Source: SZUA-146 sp963922815 | GTDB lineage: Bacteria; Pseudomonadota; Gammaproteobacteria; Steroidobacterales; SZUA-146 | Assembly (NCBI GenBank): GCA_963922815.1 | Contig: CAWUKD010000007.1 | Coordinates: 1-52,063 of the forward strand | DNA length: 52,063 bases | Direction: 5' to 3' | Shown here: piece after piece, positions 25,126 to 33,196 of the stretch | How positions within the stretch are numbered: the first letter of the stretch is position 1 | Layout: each line of letters starts with the position of its first letter | Notes under the pieces: model-generated | What the model was told of the DNA's origin: nothing | Databases searched by the model: none | Seen by the model: the letters and a program-made list of their open reading frames with translations, nothing else | Program-made: the position numbers and the translations under genes

Positions 25126-25261
25126 GTGGGCGGAACAATCGCCCTCGACCTTCCCTGTCCGTGAGCTGAATTGCTGCGACCTCGACGTAGCCCGGCATTT
25201 CCCTATAATGAATGGTCTCTTCAGGGCAGTTTTGTCGCACATCTCGTTTGGGGGAATGAAT

Positions 25262-27241
25262 ATGACGTATTTCGTAACCGGCGCTACCGGCTTTATCGGC
25301 AGTCGTTTGATCAGCAAACTACTGGAGCGCAAAGGCACGGTTTACTATCTGGTGCGTCGAAAAGATGCCAAAACAATCAAAGCCCTGAACGACAAGTGGG
25401 GAGCGGATGCCAAGCGAACCGTTGCCATCAAGGGTGACATTACCAAGAAGAACCTGGGTATCAGCGCGGCTGACCTCAAGAAAATCAGCGGCAAGGTAAA
25501 GCACTTTTACCATTTGGCGGCAATCTACAACATTACGGCGCCCGCAGAACCCCAGATCAAGGTTAATGTTGACGGTACACAGAACACGCTCGATCTGGCC
25601 CACAAGATCAGGGCTGGCTGCTTTCACATGATCAGCTCAATAGCCGCTGCGGGTTTGTACAAAGGCGTATTCCGTGAAGACATGTTTGAAGAGGCCACGG
25701 GCCTTGAAGACAGCCCCTACCACAAGACCAAGCATGATTCAGAAGGTCTGGTACGTAACGGCTGCAAGATTCCGTATCGAATCTATCGTCCGGGCGTCGT
25801 TGTTGGCGACTCCAAAACCGGTGAAATGGACAAGATTGACGGGCCGTACTATTTCTTCAAGATGATCCAGAAGACCCGGCGCCTGCTGCCTCAGTGGATG
25901 CCCACGATTGGCGTCGAAGGCGGGCGGATCAATATTGTACCCATTGACTATGTGATCGATGCGCTGGACTACCTGTCGCACAAGAGCGGACTCAACGGCA
26001 TGTGTTTTCATCTCACCGAGTCAAATGCCAGACGCATAGGCGATGTGATTAACCTGTTTGCGAAAGCGGGTCATGCGCCTTCCATGGTGATGCGAATTGA
26101 TGCCCGCATGTTCAATTTCGTCCCGCCCTACCTGTGGAAAACACTCTGGGCGCTGACGCCGGTTCGGCGGGTGGTTAAAGCCGGACTGGCCGGATACGGA
26201 TTGCCCAACGAAGTATTTCAGTTCATCAACTATCCCACCAAGTTCGATAATCGAAATACTCTGAAGGCCCTGAAAGGTAGCGGTATTGAAGTTCCCGAGC
26301 TTGAATCCTATGCGCCGAAGCTATGGGACTACTGGGAACGCAGCATGGACCCGGATTTATTCCTGGACCTTACTCTGCGCGGCAGAATCGAAAACAAGGT
26401 TGTCATGGTGACCGGCGCGTCTTCCGGTATTGGCAAGGCCGCCGCGCTGCGAGCCGCATCTGCAGGGGCTAAAGTCATTCTTGTGGCCCGTCAAAAGTCC
26501 AAGCTGGTCGAAACGCAGGACGAAATCAAAAAGGCCAAGGGTAAGTCGTTCATTTATCCCTGCGATATTTCCGATCTGGAGGACTGTGATCGACTAATCA
26601 AGGCGGTCATCAAAGACCACGACCACATCGACGTTCTGCTCAACAACGCGGGCCGATCAATTCGGCGCGGCGTTGCGAGCTCGTTTGACCGCTTTCATGA
26701 CTTCGAACGAACCATGCAGCTGAACTATTTTGGCGCCCTGCGTTTGATTATGGGTGTTCTGCCGCGCATGCAGGAGCGTAAATCCGGCCACATCATCAAT
26801 ATTTCGTCGATTGGTGTACTTAGCAATGCGCCCCGGTTCTCAGCCTACGTCGCTTCCAAGGCGGCGCTGGATGCGTTTACACGATGTGCGGCGGCCGAGT
26901 ACTCGCATATGAATGTGCATTTCACCACCATCAACATGCCGCTTGTTCGCACACCGATGATCGCTCCCACAAAGATGTACCAGAACGTTCCGACCAAGAG
27001 TCCGGAAGAGGCCGCGGACATGATTGTCGACGCCATAGTCCATCGCCCCAAGCGAATCGCGACACGGCTGGGTATATTTGCCGAAATTCTGCATTTGCTG
27101 ACACCGAAAATGACGGAGCTTGGTATGAACGAAGCCTTCCGCCTGTTCCCGGATTCAGCAGCGGCACGCGGCGAAAAAGGCAACGAATCGTCGCCCGAAC
27201 AGATTGCAGTGGCTCAGTTTACTAAGGGTATTCACTGGTAA
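25262..27241 (+). CDS. fatty acyl-CoA/ACP reductase, Marinobacter-type two-domain alcohol-forming enzyme
   Basis: 659 residues, the size of the Marinobacter FAR (about 660), which it resembles from end to end. It has an N-terminal extended SDR domain (G7-A-T-G10-F-I-G13; YHKTK; DGPYYFFKMIQKTRRLLPQWMPTIGVEGGR) and a C-terminal classical SDR domain (TGASSGIG from Gly385; NNAG; SAYVASK). Known enzymes of this type reduce acyl-CoA or acyl-ACP through the aldehyde to fatty alcohol with NADPH, supplying wax-ester synthesis. ATG 25262 was chosen because the GGGGG ribosome site is seven bases away and the start aligns with the known enzyme; ATG 25256 is too close. No wax ester synthase gene is in the window. 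It is preceded by a terminator and a possible small RNA. Confidence 0.9.
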   Translation: MTYFVTGATGFIGSRLISKLLERKGTVYYLVRRKDAKTIKALNDKWGADAKRTVAIKGDITKKNLGISAADLKKISGKVKHFYHLAAIYNITAPAEPQIKVNVDGTQNTLDLAHKIRAGCFHMISSIAAAGLYKGVFREDMFEEATGLEDSPYHKTKHDSEGLVRNGCKIPYRIYRPGVVVGDSKTGEMDKIDGPYYFFKMIQKTRRLLPQWMPTIGVEGGRINIVPIDYVIDALDYLSHKSGLNGMCFHLTESNARRIGDVINLFAKAGHAPSMVMRIDARMFNFVPPYLWKTLWALTPVRRVVKAGLAGYGLPNEVFQFINYPTKFDNRNTLKALKGSGIEVPELESYAPKLWDYWERSMDPDLFLDLTLRGRIENKVVMVTGASSGIGKAAALRAASAGAKVILVARQKSKLVETQDEIKKAKGKSFIYPCDISDLEDCDRLIKAVIKDHDHIDVLLNNAGRSIRRGVASSFDRFHDFERTMQLNYFGALRLIMGVLPRMQERKSGHIINISSIGVLSNAPRFSAYVASKAALDAFTRCAAAEYSHMNVHFTTINMPLVRTPMIAPTKMYQNVPTKSPEEAADMIVDAIVHRPKRIATRLGIFAEILHLLTPKMTELGMNEAFRLFPDSAAARGEKGNESSPEQIAVAQFTKGIHW

Positions 27242-27331
27242 AAAAACGTACTTGTCATAATTTCCATGTGCAGGATTTGTGACTTTCGGCAAGAGTAAAT
27301 TGCGGCATTTATGAAATACTCAGGGATATGA

Positions 27332-27368
27332 GCTGTAGTGCGGGAGTGGTTGATACTCCCGCTGCAGC
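27332..27368 (+). promoter_or_regulatory. hairpin in the leader of the second TPR-like gene
   Basis: GCGGGAGT (27340-27347) pairs with ACTCCCGC (27355-27362) across a 7-base loop, extended by GCTG/CAGC outside a small internal loop. No T-run follows, so it is a leader structure or a weak end signal of the acyl reductase gene. It lies 35 bases before the start codon. Confidence 0.4.
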
Positions 27369-27403
27369 AGCCACCGATCCAGACTGACTGACTGAGTAAC
27401 CGC

Positions 27404-27739
27404 ATGAGCCGAGTTGTTTACCTGGCGCTTAACGCCGCTGACCACCTGGTGTCCAAAGGACGCCTGGATGCGGCTGCATCAATCTTAAGAAACTATTTAA
27501 GTACCAACGAACCAGAGCCTATGGTGATGCAGCGTCTGGGCCGCATCTATCTGTCCCAGGGCCGGTCCGCAGAAGCGGTTCCAATGTTGCAGGAGGCGCT
27601 CGAGTACTTTCAGAAACAGGCGATCGAGAATTCTTCCAGCCAGAGCGCGAACGCCACAGCGAACGAGCTTGCGTCTTCCGCTTTCGACCCTTCTGCAACC
27701 CAAACCAGTCTTGACGATCAGTTTATCGCCATGCATTGA
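27404..27739 (+). CDS. small TPR-like helical repeat protein (paralogue B)
   Basis: 111 residues. The first about 75 form two TPR-like helix pairs (GRLDAAASILRNYLSTNEPEP, then QRLGRIYLSQGRSAEAVPMLQEALEYFQ), sharing LDxAAS, RLGRxxLxQG and EAxPxLxxA with the protein at 14207-14467. The tail (about 75-111) is Ser/Ala/Asn-rich and acidic, and looks disordered, ending in D-D-Q-F-I-A-M-H. Like paralogue A it is a lone gene. It sits between the fatty acyl reductase and the sheath-like gene, both on the same strand, 298 bases before the latter. The function is unknown; a protein-protein adaptor is the only inference the repeats allow. Confidence 0.7.
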   Translation: MSRVVYLALNAADHLVSKGRLDAAASILRNYLSTNEPEPMVMQRLGRIYLSQGRSAEAVPMLQEALEYFQKQAIENSSSQSANATANELASSAFDPSATQTSLDDQFIAMH

Positions 27740-28037
27740 TCAGCGCGCTGCCGCACGCAATCTTTTTTCACAAACCGTCGTCTGCTACCTGTATCAGGTT
27801 GACCTTCGTTACCCGATCACAGCGTCCTGTCGTCAGTAGCGTTTTCGGCGACATCAAGACCAGTTCTGAAATGTTTTGATGGTGTCCGATACCCCGTATT
27901 CGGCTATACTTCGGGTACGTCGCTTTTGATCAAGTGCGAGCGGCGAGGGCAGCAGCAAGGAGCCGCGGTTCGACCTATAACAAACGCTGCGTACAAGACG
28001 ACTGTACGTACGAAAAACCAGGGCGAAACAACTGACC

Positions 28038-29624
28038 ATGCATCCACACTTGCCGCAAGGTATGCGTGTAGAGGAAGGTACAAACCAGAAACAGGCCATT
28101 CAGGGGGTGGAGATCCGCCCGACCGCCTTTATCGGTGCCTGTCAGCGCGGTCCGCTTAATTCCCCGACCCTGGTTCGCAGTTTTACCGAATTCGAGCAGG
28201 TGTTCGGCAGTACCGGCGATACGTATACGTTGCCTCATTCGCTGCAACTCTTTTTTGCCAACGGTGGCCAGAATGCGCTGGTTGTCAGGGTTGCCAATAA
28301 TGCGGTAGCTGCCAGTATAGATTTGCAGACGGACGATGAACCTCTGACGCTAAAATCGCTGCATCCGGGGGCTCACGAGTATCTTCGGGCTGCGGTTGAT
28401 TACGATGGCATTGATACCGTGGACAGTGACTGTTTTAACCTCACATTGCAGCGCCTGGCAACTCCCGATACAGAGCATATCGTTGATCAGGAAATCTTCA
28501 GCTACATCAGCATCTCGGCGGATCATCCCAACTTTATCGCCCATGCGCTGGCCGGGTCGCAGTTGATGCGAGTTCAGGATGCACCGCTTTCACGTCCACA
28601 CATCACGCTGAATCACAGCTCCGGAAAAGCTCAGTACTTCCGGGGTTTGAGTAAAACCGGTCGACCCGGTGATCGAATTACGATGGCGCATGTGCTCGGA
28701 ACCAGCGATAACCGCAGCGGACTGTTTGCGTTCACCGAGCAATATGAATTTGGTCAGCTGTACATACCGCCTCTCGATTTCGAGACGGACGTATCGGTTC
28801 CCGTGCTGCGCACCGCCGCCCGAATGTGTGACCGACGGCACGCCGTGCTGATCGCAGATGCGCCGCGTTCCTGGGAAAGCGTGGATGCGGCCGTTGAAGG
28901 CGTGGCCCGATTTAGCCTGAGAGGGCCTAACATTGCTTTGTATTATCCGTGGCTGGTACCGGCAGACAATGCGCCGAGCACCGGGATCGGCACCAGTATG
29001 AACGGTAAACGGGAACCGCGTCCTGCGGAACCGCGCCATTTGCCGCCGGGAGGCGCGGTCGCCGGTGCACTCGAACGCAGCGCTCTGAATGACGGGCCTT
29101 CGGCAACGCCGGCCGGACAGCGCATGATATTGCGCGGCTTCAGACGATTTGCTGATTCAGTGGATGAGCGCGGCAGCTACAGGCTGGCGAGCCAGGGCGT
29201 CAATTCCTTACGCAACGCGAAAGGCGGGCGTAAGGTCATATGGGATGCCGTGCTTTTGAACAGCGACGACGATCGCGGCGAAGCCTACACCTCCTTGCGC
29301 GTCAGGCGACTGGTTCAGTACGTGGCGCGCAGCGTTCAGTACGGGCTGCGCTGGGTTGTGTTTGAGGAGCACTCCGATCAGCTGTGGCGCAAGGTCGAAG
29401 TCCAGGTCAGCGGATTTCTCGAAGACTGCCTTCGGCGAGGCTGGCTCGCGGGCACGACTCCGGACAGCGCCTATCGCGTTACCTGCGACTTGAACACCAA
29501 TCCCGGAACGCTGCGGCATCAGGGGGAGCTGGGACTGGCGCTCGAGCTTGCGCCCCTTGTCCCTGCCCGATTTGTTAAACTCTCTGTGGTGGTACCAACT
29601 GCCGGCAATGCTCACTACGGATGA
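28038..29624 (+). CDS. orphan contractile tail sheath-like protein
   Basis: 528 residues, resembling phage/eCIS tail sheath proteins along the whole length. N-terminus: GMRVEEGTNQ, where sheaths have PGVYVEE, then AFIGACQRGPLNSPTLVRSF and FEQVFGS, and NGGQNALVVRVAN. C-terminus: RKVIWDAVLLNSDDD, LRVRRLVQYVARSV and LRWVVFEEHSDQLWRKVEVQVSGFLEDCLRRGWLAG, ending with TCDLNTNP. Normally such a subunit forms the contracting outer cylinder around a tube. Here no tube, baseplate, spike, terminator cap, lysozyme or AAA+ ATPase gene is next to it; the neighbours are a mini-TPR gene upstream and, 3 bases downstream, an alkyltransferase-like gene. ATG 28038 has a weak ribosome site; ATG 28062 would drop eight residues. 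Confidence 0.85.
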   Translation: MHPHLPQGMRVEEGTNQKQAIQGVEIRPTAFIGACQRGPLNSPTLVRSFTEFEQVFGSTGDTYTLPHSLQLFFANGGQNALVVRVANNAVAASIDLQTDDEPLTLKSLHPGAHEYLRAAVDYDGIDTVDSDCFNLTLQRLATPDTEHIVDQEIFSYISISADHPNFIAHALAGSQLMRVQDAPLSRPHITLNHSSGKAQYFRGLSKTGRPGDRITMAHVLGTSDNRSGLFAFTEQYEFGQLYIPPLDFETDVSVPVLRTAARMCDRRHAVLIADAPRSWESVDAAVEGVARFSLRGPNIALYYPWLVPADNAPSTGIGTSMNGKREPRPAEPRHLPPGGAVAGALERSALNDGPSATPAGQRMILRGFRRFADSVDERGSYRLASQGVNSLRNAKGGRKVIWDAVLLNSDDDRGEAYTSLRVRRLVQYVARSVQYGLRWVVFEEHSDQLWRKVEVQVSGFLEDCLRRGWLAGTTPDSAYRVTCDLNTNPGTLRHQGELGLALELAPLVPARFVKLSVVVPTAGNAHYG

Positions 29625-29627
29625 TCC

Positions 29628-29966
29628 GTGTCAGACAAAGACGAACGAATCTGGAAGACGGTTGCAAGGATTCCCCGGGGTCAGGTGGCGACCTACGGCC
29701 AAATAGCTGACCTGGCTGGATGTGGGCGGGCCGCGCGCATGGTTGGCCGGTCTATGGGCAAGGCGCCACCGTCGTTCAAACTGCCCTGGCACCGGGTTAT
29801 CAATGCGTCCGGTCAAATTTCCCTGCCGATTGATTCCAGGGGCTACAACACTCAGCGTCAGCGCTTGCTCGAGGAGGGCGTGGAGTTTCGTGGTCGACGC
29901 ATCGATCTCAAACGTTTTCAGTGGCAGCCCTCTCTCGATGAACTATTGTGGGGGCTCGAGGGTTAG
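29628..29966 (+). CDS. atl: alkyltransferase-like protein (ATL)
   Basis: 112 residues, a single MGMT DNA-binding domain. The active-site motif reads L-P-W54-H-R-V: tryptophan replaces the acceptor cysteine of P-C-H-R, so it cannot transfer alkyl groups. Known ATL proteins bind O6-alkylguanine, flip it out and hand the lesion to nucleotide-excision repair. Other family features: ARIPRGQVATYGQIADLAGCGRAARMVGRSM (helix-turn-helix and arginine finger) and LLEEGVEF. The GTG start at 29628 lies 3 bases after the stop of the sheath gene, so it is translated from the same message. Confidence 0.93.
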   Translation: MSDKDERIWKTVARIPRGQVATYGQIADLAGCGRAARMVGRSMGKAPPSFKLPWHRVINASGQISLPIDSRGYNTQRQRLLEEGVEFRGRRIDLKRFQWQPSLDELLWGLEG

Positions 29967-29981
29967 CGCCGAGGCTTAATT

Positions 29982-31307
29982 TTGAAAGACTTTCTGACAT
30001 CGTATGCCGCGCGCGTACTGACCAGCGAACGGGTTCGCCGCTGGCGCGATTTCCCGGGACGACTCATGCACCGGGTACGCAAAGACAAGCCTCGAGTGAC
30101 CCTGTTCCATCAGCTTGACGATCCGTATTCCTGTCTTGCCGTTGAGGCCAGCGCTCAGCTGGTTCACCGTTATGACATTGAGTTTGAACTGATTGTTGTC
30201 AGTGACGATCCGGTCGTGCCCAACTGCGATTCACCGCAGGCGCTTGAGAACTGGCTGCGGTATCGACTGCACGACGCCCGGCGGCTGGCGCGCGCGTGGA
30301 GAATGGATGAGTTTCTGACGGCCTCCGCCCCGGATTCCAAAAGCCTCGAAGCCAGTCTGCGCTGCCTCGCAGCAGCTCCGCCGTCTATCCGGGCAGGTCT
30401 CGCGCTGAAGCTGACGCGGGCGCTGTGGTCGGGCGAACCGCAGGCGATCGTCAAACTGATACGAGACCACAAGCCAGGCACAGAAGAGGACGTGAGGCGC
30501 CTGCTGATGAACGGCAGGAACGAACGGGCCGAACGCGGTCATTACCAGGCGGCCATGTGGGAATTTGACGGCAACTGGTTTGCCGGTCTTGATCGATTGG
30601 AATATCTGGAAGACGATCTGCGCCGTTGGAACCTTGGTCGAGACCCGCGAAGCCTTTACGGCGAGTTTTTTACGCCAACGCTGGCGCCGGCATTGACTGG
30701 TACGACGCTGGACGTGTTTTTTTCGTTTCGAAGCCCGTATTCCTACTTGTCTCTGGCCCGGTTGAATCGACTCTGCGAGCAGATCTCGGATCGCGTTAAT
30801 ATCCGGCTTCGGCCGGTTCTACCCATGGTGGAGCGCGGTGTCGCTCTGATGCCTGAAAAGCGCAGCTTCATTCTTCGTGACGCAGCGCGCGTCGCCAATA
30901 AACACCAAATAGCGTTTGGCCTGATTCGAGACCCGTTGGGTCCAGGCCTGCAAAGGTGCCTGGCACTGTTTGCTTTCGCGCGTACCAGAAACCGGGAGAG
31001 GGAATTTGTGCTCAGCGTGATGCAGGGCGCCTGGGGCGAGGGCATCAGCATCCATAGCACGCGGGGGATGCGCACACTGACCGAACGCGCCGGACTCAAC
31101 TGGGACGAGGCCCGTCACCAGGAGTTTGATGCCGATATGCAGGCTACTCTGGACAAGAACCAGCAGCAGCTGGAGCAGCTGGGACTTTGGGGAGTGCCGA
31201 CTTTCGCGCTCACGGATGAGGGCAATCGGCTGGTTGATGTGTTCTGGGGCCAGGATCGCCTGCCGTGGCTGGAATACGGGCTAAACAGTCGTTCACCGAC
31301 GCCATGA
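29982..31307 (+). CDS. tandem DsbA/HCCA-isomerase-like (glutathione S-transferase kappa-like) protein
   Basis: 441 residues with two thioredoxin-fold units of the DsbA / 2-hydroxychromene-2-carboxylate isomerase type. Unit 1 (about 38-230) has FHQLDDPYSCL (46-51), with Cys51 at the end of the motif. Unit 2 (about 240-435) has FSFRSPYSYLSL with S251-P-Y-S254, the serine-type active site of HCCA isomerases, and the cis-proline segment WGVPTFAL (V405-P406-T407). No signal peptide or CxxC, so it is probably cytoplasmic and glutathione- or substrate-binding rather than a disulfide oxidase. TTG start with GAGG seven bases upstream; 15 bases after the atl gene, so operonic. Substrate unknown. Confidence 0.75.
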   Translation: MKDFLTSYAARVLTSERVRRWRDFPGRLMHRVRKDKPRVTLFHQLDDPYSCLAVEASAQLVHRYDIEFELIVVSDDPVVPNCDSPQALENWLRYRLHDARRLARAWRMDEFLTASAPDSKSLEASLRCLAAAPPSIRAGLALKLTRALWSGEPQAIVKLIRDHKPGTEEDVRRLLMNGRNERAERGHYQAAMWEFDGNWFAGLDRLEYLEDDLRRWNLGRDPRSLYGEFFTPTLAPALTGTTLDVFFSFRSPYSYLSLARLNRLCEQISDRVNIRLRPVLPMVERGVALMPEKRSFILRDAARVANKHQIAFGLIRDPLGPGLQRCLALFAFARTRNREREFVLSVMQGAWGEGISIHSTRGMRTLTERAGLNWDEARHQEFDADMQATLDKNQQQLEQLGLWGVPTFALTDEGNRLVDVFWGQDRLPWLEYGLNSRSPTP

Positions 31308-31950
31308 CCGTGGGCCCGAGGGGCGCTGCCATGCTCGTTCCGTACCGTTCCGTTCAGGTATTTCCGCGATCTGATTTTCGTTCAGCAGTGAGAATCGCTG
31401 GTGTTGCCAAACACGCCTGCCGGCGCATAGTTTCAGTATTCTGGCGAGTAAACGGGACTGCGTCGGATCGGCCACATGGCTAGTTATATTGTGCGGCGGT
31501 TTATTGGTACCCGAAAGGTTTTAACAATAACCGGCTGCCCGTCTCCGCGTGATTCAGCCGAGAGCGCTGTCCCATCTGTCATAACCCGGCCTAAACTTTC
31601 TACGGTTTTCTTTGTCATAGAAAGAAGTCCGTTTGCTGTGACGTCGACGCCACAGTGTCGAAAACACTTACAGACTTGGATGAAAGTGATTGCTACCATA
31701 AGGTAACTGGCTGAACCAAAGTCAAACTTTTTTCTGGCGTGAAAGTTGCTTGTGGTTAATCAGGGGTATGTTTTATTTACTGTCGGATAGAGCTACAGCC
31801 CGTGCGGGGCGTATTTTGCTAACCATTGCCCGCAGGGTTTGAACATAACTATTCGCCCGACATTGAATTATTCTGGACAGGTTAAACGCCAGAAACGAAT
31901 TAAAAACCGGACCAGACTAAATCCGGCACGTGACATAAGGACGGGTATTC
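31308..31950. other. 643-base gene-free region, AT-richer, with a palindrome
   Basis: No convincing coding frame on either strand. The region is more AT-rich in its second half. A near-perfect 20-base palindrome lies at 31637-31656, and CTTTCTA/TAGAAAG (31597-31625) can form a hairpin just before it. It probably carries the promoter and regulatory sites of the small gene at 31951 or a small RNA I cannot define. Confidence 0.3.
31637..31656. promoter_or_regulatory. 20-base palindrome, possible operator
   Basis: CTGTGACGTCGACGCCACAG matches its own reverse complement at 18 of 20 positions, with CTGTG/CACAG at the ends and CGTCGACG in the centre. The spacing between the TGTG and CACA blocks is two bases longer than in CRP sites, so a different dimeric regulator is more likely. 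Confidence 0.4.
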
Positions 31951-32220
31951 ATGACTGACGAGAAAAAAATCAGCACTCTGGAAGCGGACAAGAAGCGTTT
32001 GCTCGACGCGCTGCGAGAGCTGAAGAAAGAGGGTGTGACCCTGATTGATGACCGGGTTGGACGGCCTTCCGTGCTGTCGGCAAAGCCCCGTGCAGATGTC
32101 GTCGATCCGCAAAGTACGGACCCCAAGTCTACTGAAAACCTGCTGCTCGAAGGTCTCGACCGCATGTTTGTTGAGGACTCCGGAACGGACAGCGACCCCT
32201 ATAATCGTCGCCTTAAGTAG
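31951..32220 (+). CDS. small hypothetical protein with N-terminal coiled coil
   Basis: 89 residues. AAGGACG seven bases before the ATG gives a clear ribosome site. Residues 4-28 (KKISTLEADKKRLLDALRELKK) form an amphipathic, coiled-coil-like helix; the rest is charged and probably disordered (many Asp, Ser, Pro), ending DPYNRRLK. It stands alone after the 643-base gap, 153 bases before the SDR gene. No family recognised. Coding is supported by the good ribosome site and codon use like its neighbours. Confidence 0.55.
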   Translation: MTDEKKISTLEADKKRLLDALRELKKEGVTLIDDRVGRPSVLSAKPRADVVDPQSTDPKSTENLLLEGLDRMFVEDSGTDSDPYNRRLK

Positions 32221-32373
32221 CTGTATTTTATACCATTACGCTCTCCATGCCTCTATGGAGAAGCAGCGGCTTTGCGCCTGAACCATGCTTTCTCCGCCAT
32301 ATTGACAAATTTATCGGTAAACTCCACCTCGTAAACGTATTCTTGGGCGTTTCTGTATCGCAGGGCAGGGTGT

Positions 32374-33189
32374 ATGACTGAAGTGGCGGGCAAACGAGTA
32401 CTGATCACGGGCGGTGCCAGTGGAATCGGTCGTCAACTGGCGGATGAGCTGGCGGCACGCGGTGCCAATATCTGTCTTTGGGATATTGACAGCGAAGGTC
32501 TTGAGGTCGCCGCCGGTGAGCTCGAGCGTCACAATACCCAAATCCATACCGTCGTTTGCGATCTGTCTGACAAGGCCGCCATTCAAGCCTGCGCAGCCGG
32601 CATGCGAGACGACGAACTCCACGTGGCCGTTCTGATCAATAACGCCGGCATCGTGTCGGGCGGTTATCTGCTGGATATTGAAGATCAGCAAATCGAAAGA
32701 ACGTTTGCCGTAAACACACTCGCGCTGTTCTGGATGACCCGGGAGTTTTTGCCCGGCATGATTCACGCGGGGACCGGCCATATTGTGACGATCGCATCGG
32801 CAGGCGGGTTCACCGGCACGGCCCGTCAGGTCGACTACAGTTCCAGCAAATTTGCCGCTGTGGGTTTTGACGAAGCGCTGCGCGTCGAACTACACAAGAT
32901 CGGTACACCGGTTGTAACCACGGTGGTGTGTCCTTTCTATGTCGATACCGGCATGTTCAGCGGTGTCAAAACACGCTTCTCCTGGCTGCTGCCCATTTTG
33001 CCTCAGGACTACGTCGTGCTCCGCACAGTCAGGGCCATCGAATCCAACAAACGACGCCTGATCATGCCGCGTATGGTGTACTCGGTGTTCCTGATGAGAT
33101 TGCTCCCCGTGTCGCTGATGGATGCATTGATGCGCTTTTTTGGCGTCAGTCAGAGCATGGATGACTTTACAGGGCGCGCTGCGCGCTAG
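32374..33189 (+). CDS. short-chain dehydrogenase (SDR), retinol dehydrogenase-like
   Basis: 271 residues. Cofactor motif TGGASGIG (12-19), N89-N-A-G, and the catalytic triad S142, Y155 and K159 in VDYSSSKF. Asp/Glu after strand 2 (W-D-I-D-S) suggests NAD(H) more than NADP(H), by analogy with other SDRs. The C-terminal third (VKTRFSWLLPILPQDYVVLR, MPRMVYSVFLMRLLPVSLMDAL) is the type found in SDR16C enzymes of retinoids, steroids and fatty-alcohol-like substrates, and is hydrophobic enough to sit on a membrane. Its stop codon lies 7 bases before a GTPase gene that runs on to plsB, so it is probably the first gene of a lipid-related operon. A role in long-chain alcohol or lipid metabolism is inferred. 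Confidence 0.82.
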   Translation: MTEVAGKRVLITGGASGIGRQLADELAARGANICLWDIDSEGLEVAAGELERHNTQIHTVVCDLSDKAAIQACAAGMRDDELHVAVLINNAGIVSGGYLLDIEDQQIERTFAVNTLALFWMTREFLPGMIHAGTGHIVTIASAGGFTGTARQVDYSSSKFAAVGFDEALRVELHKIGTPVVTTVVCPFYVDTGMFSGVKTRFSWLLPILPQDYVVLRTVRAIESNKRRLIMPRMVYSVFLMRLLPVSLMDALMRFFGVSQSMDDFTGRAAR

Positions 33190-33196
33190 CTGACTC

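Noticed and set aside
24611..25240. Minus-strand frame of 209 codons over the end of the secreted protease and the terminator region
   Set aside because: Reads through both terminators and the Asp-rich repeats; composition is unlike a protein.
28038..31307. Interpretation of the sheath region as a prophage
   Set aside because: No integrase, capsid, terminase, lysis, tail tube or baseplate genes, and no attachment-site repeats or tRNA next to it; kept as orphan sheath instead.
31476..31706. Short frames on both strands in the long gap
   Set aside because: No ribosome site and no protein-like composition; the two strands mirror each other.
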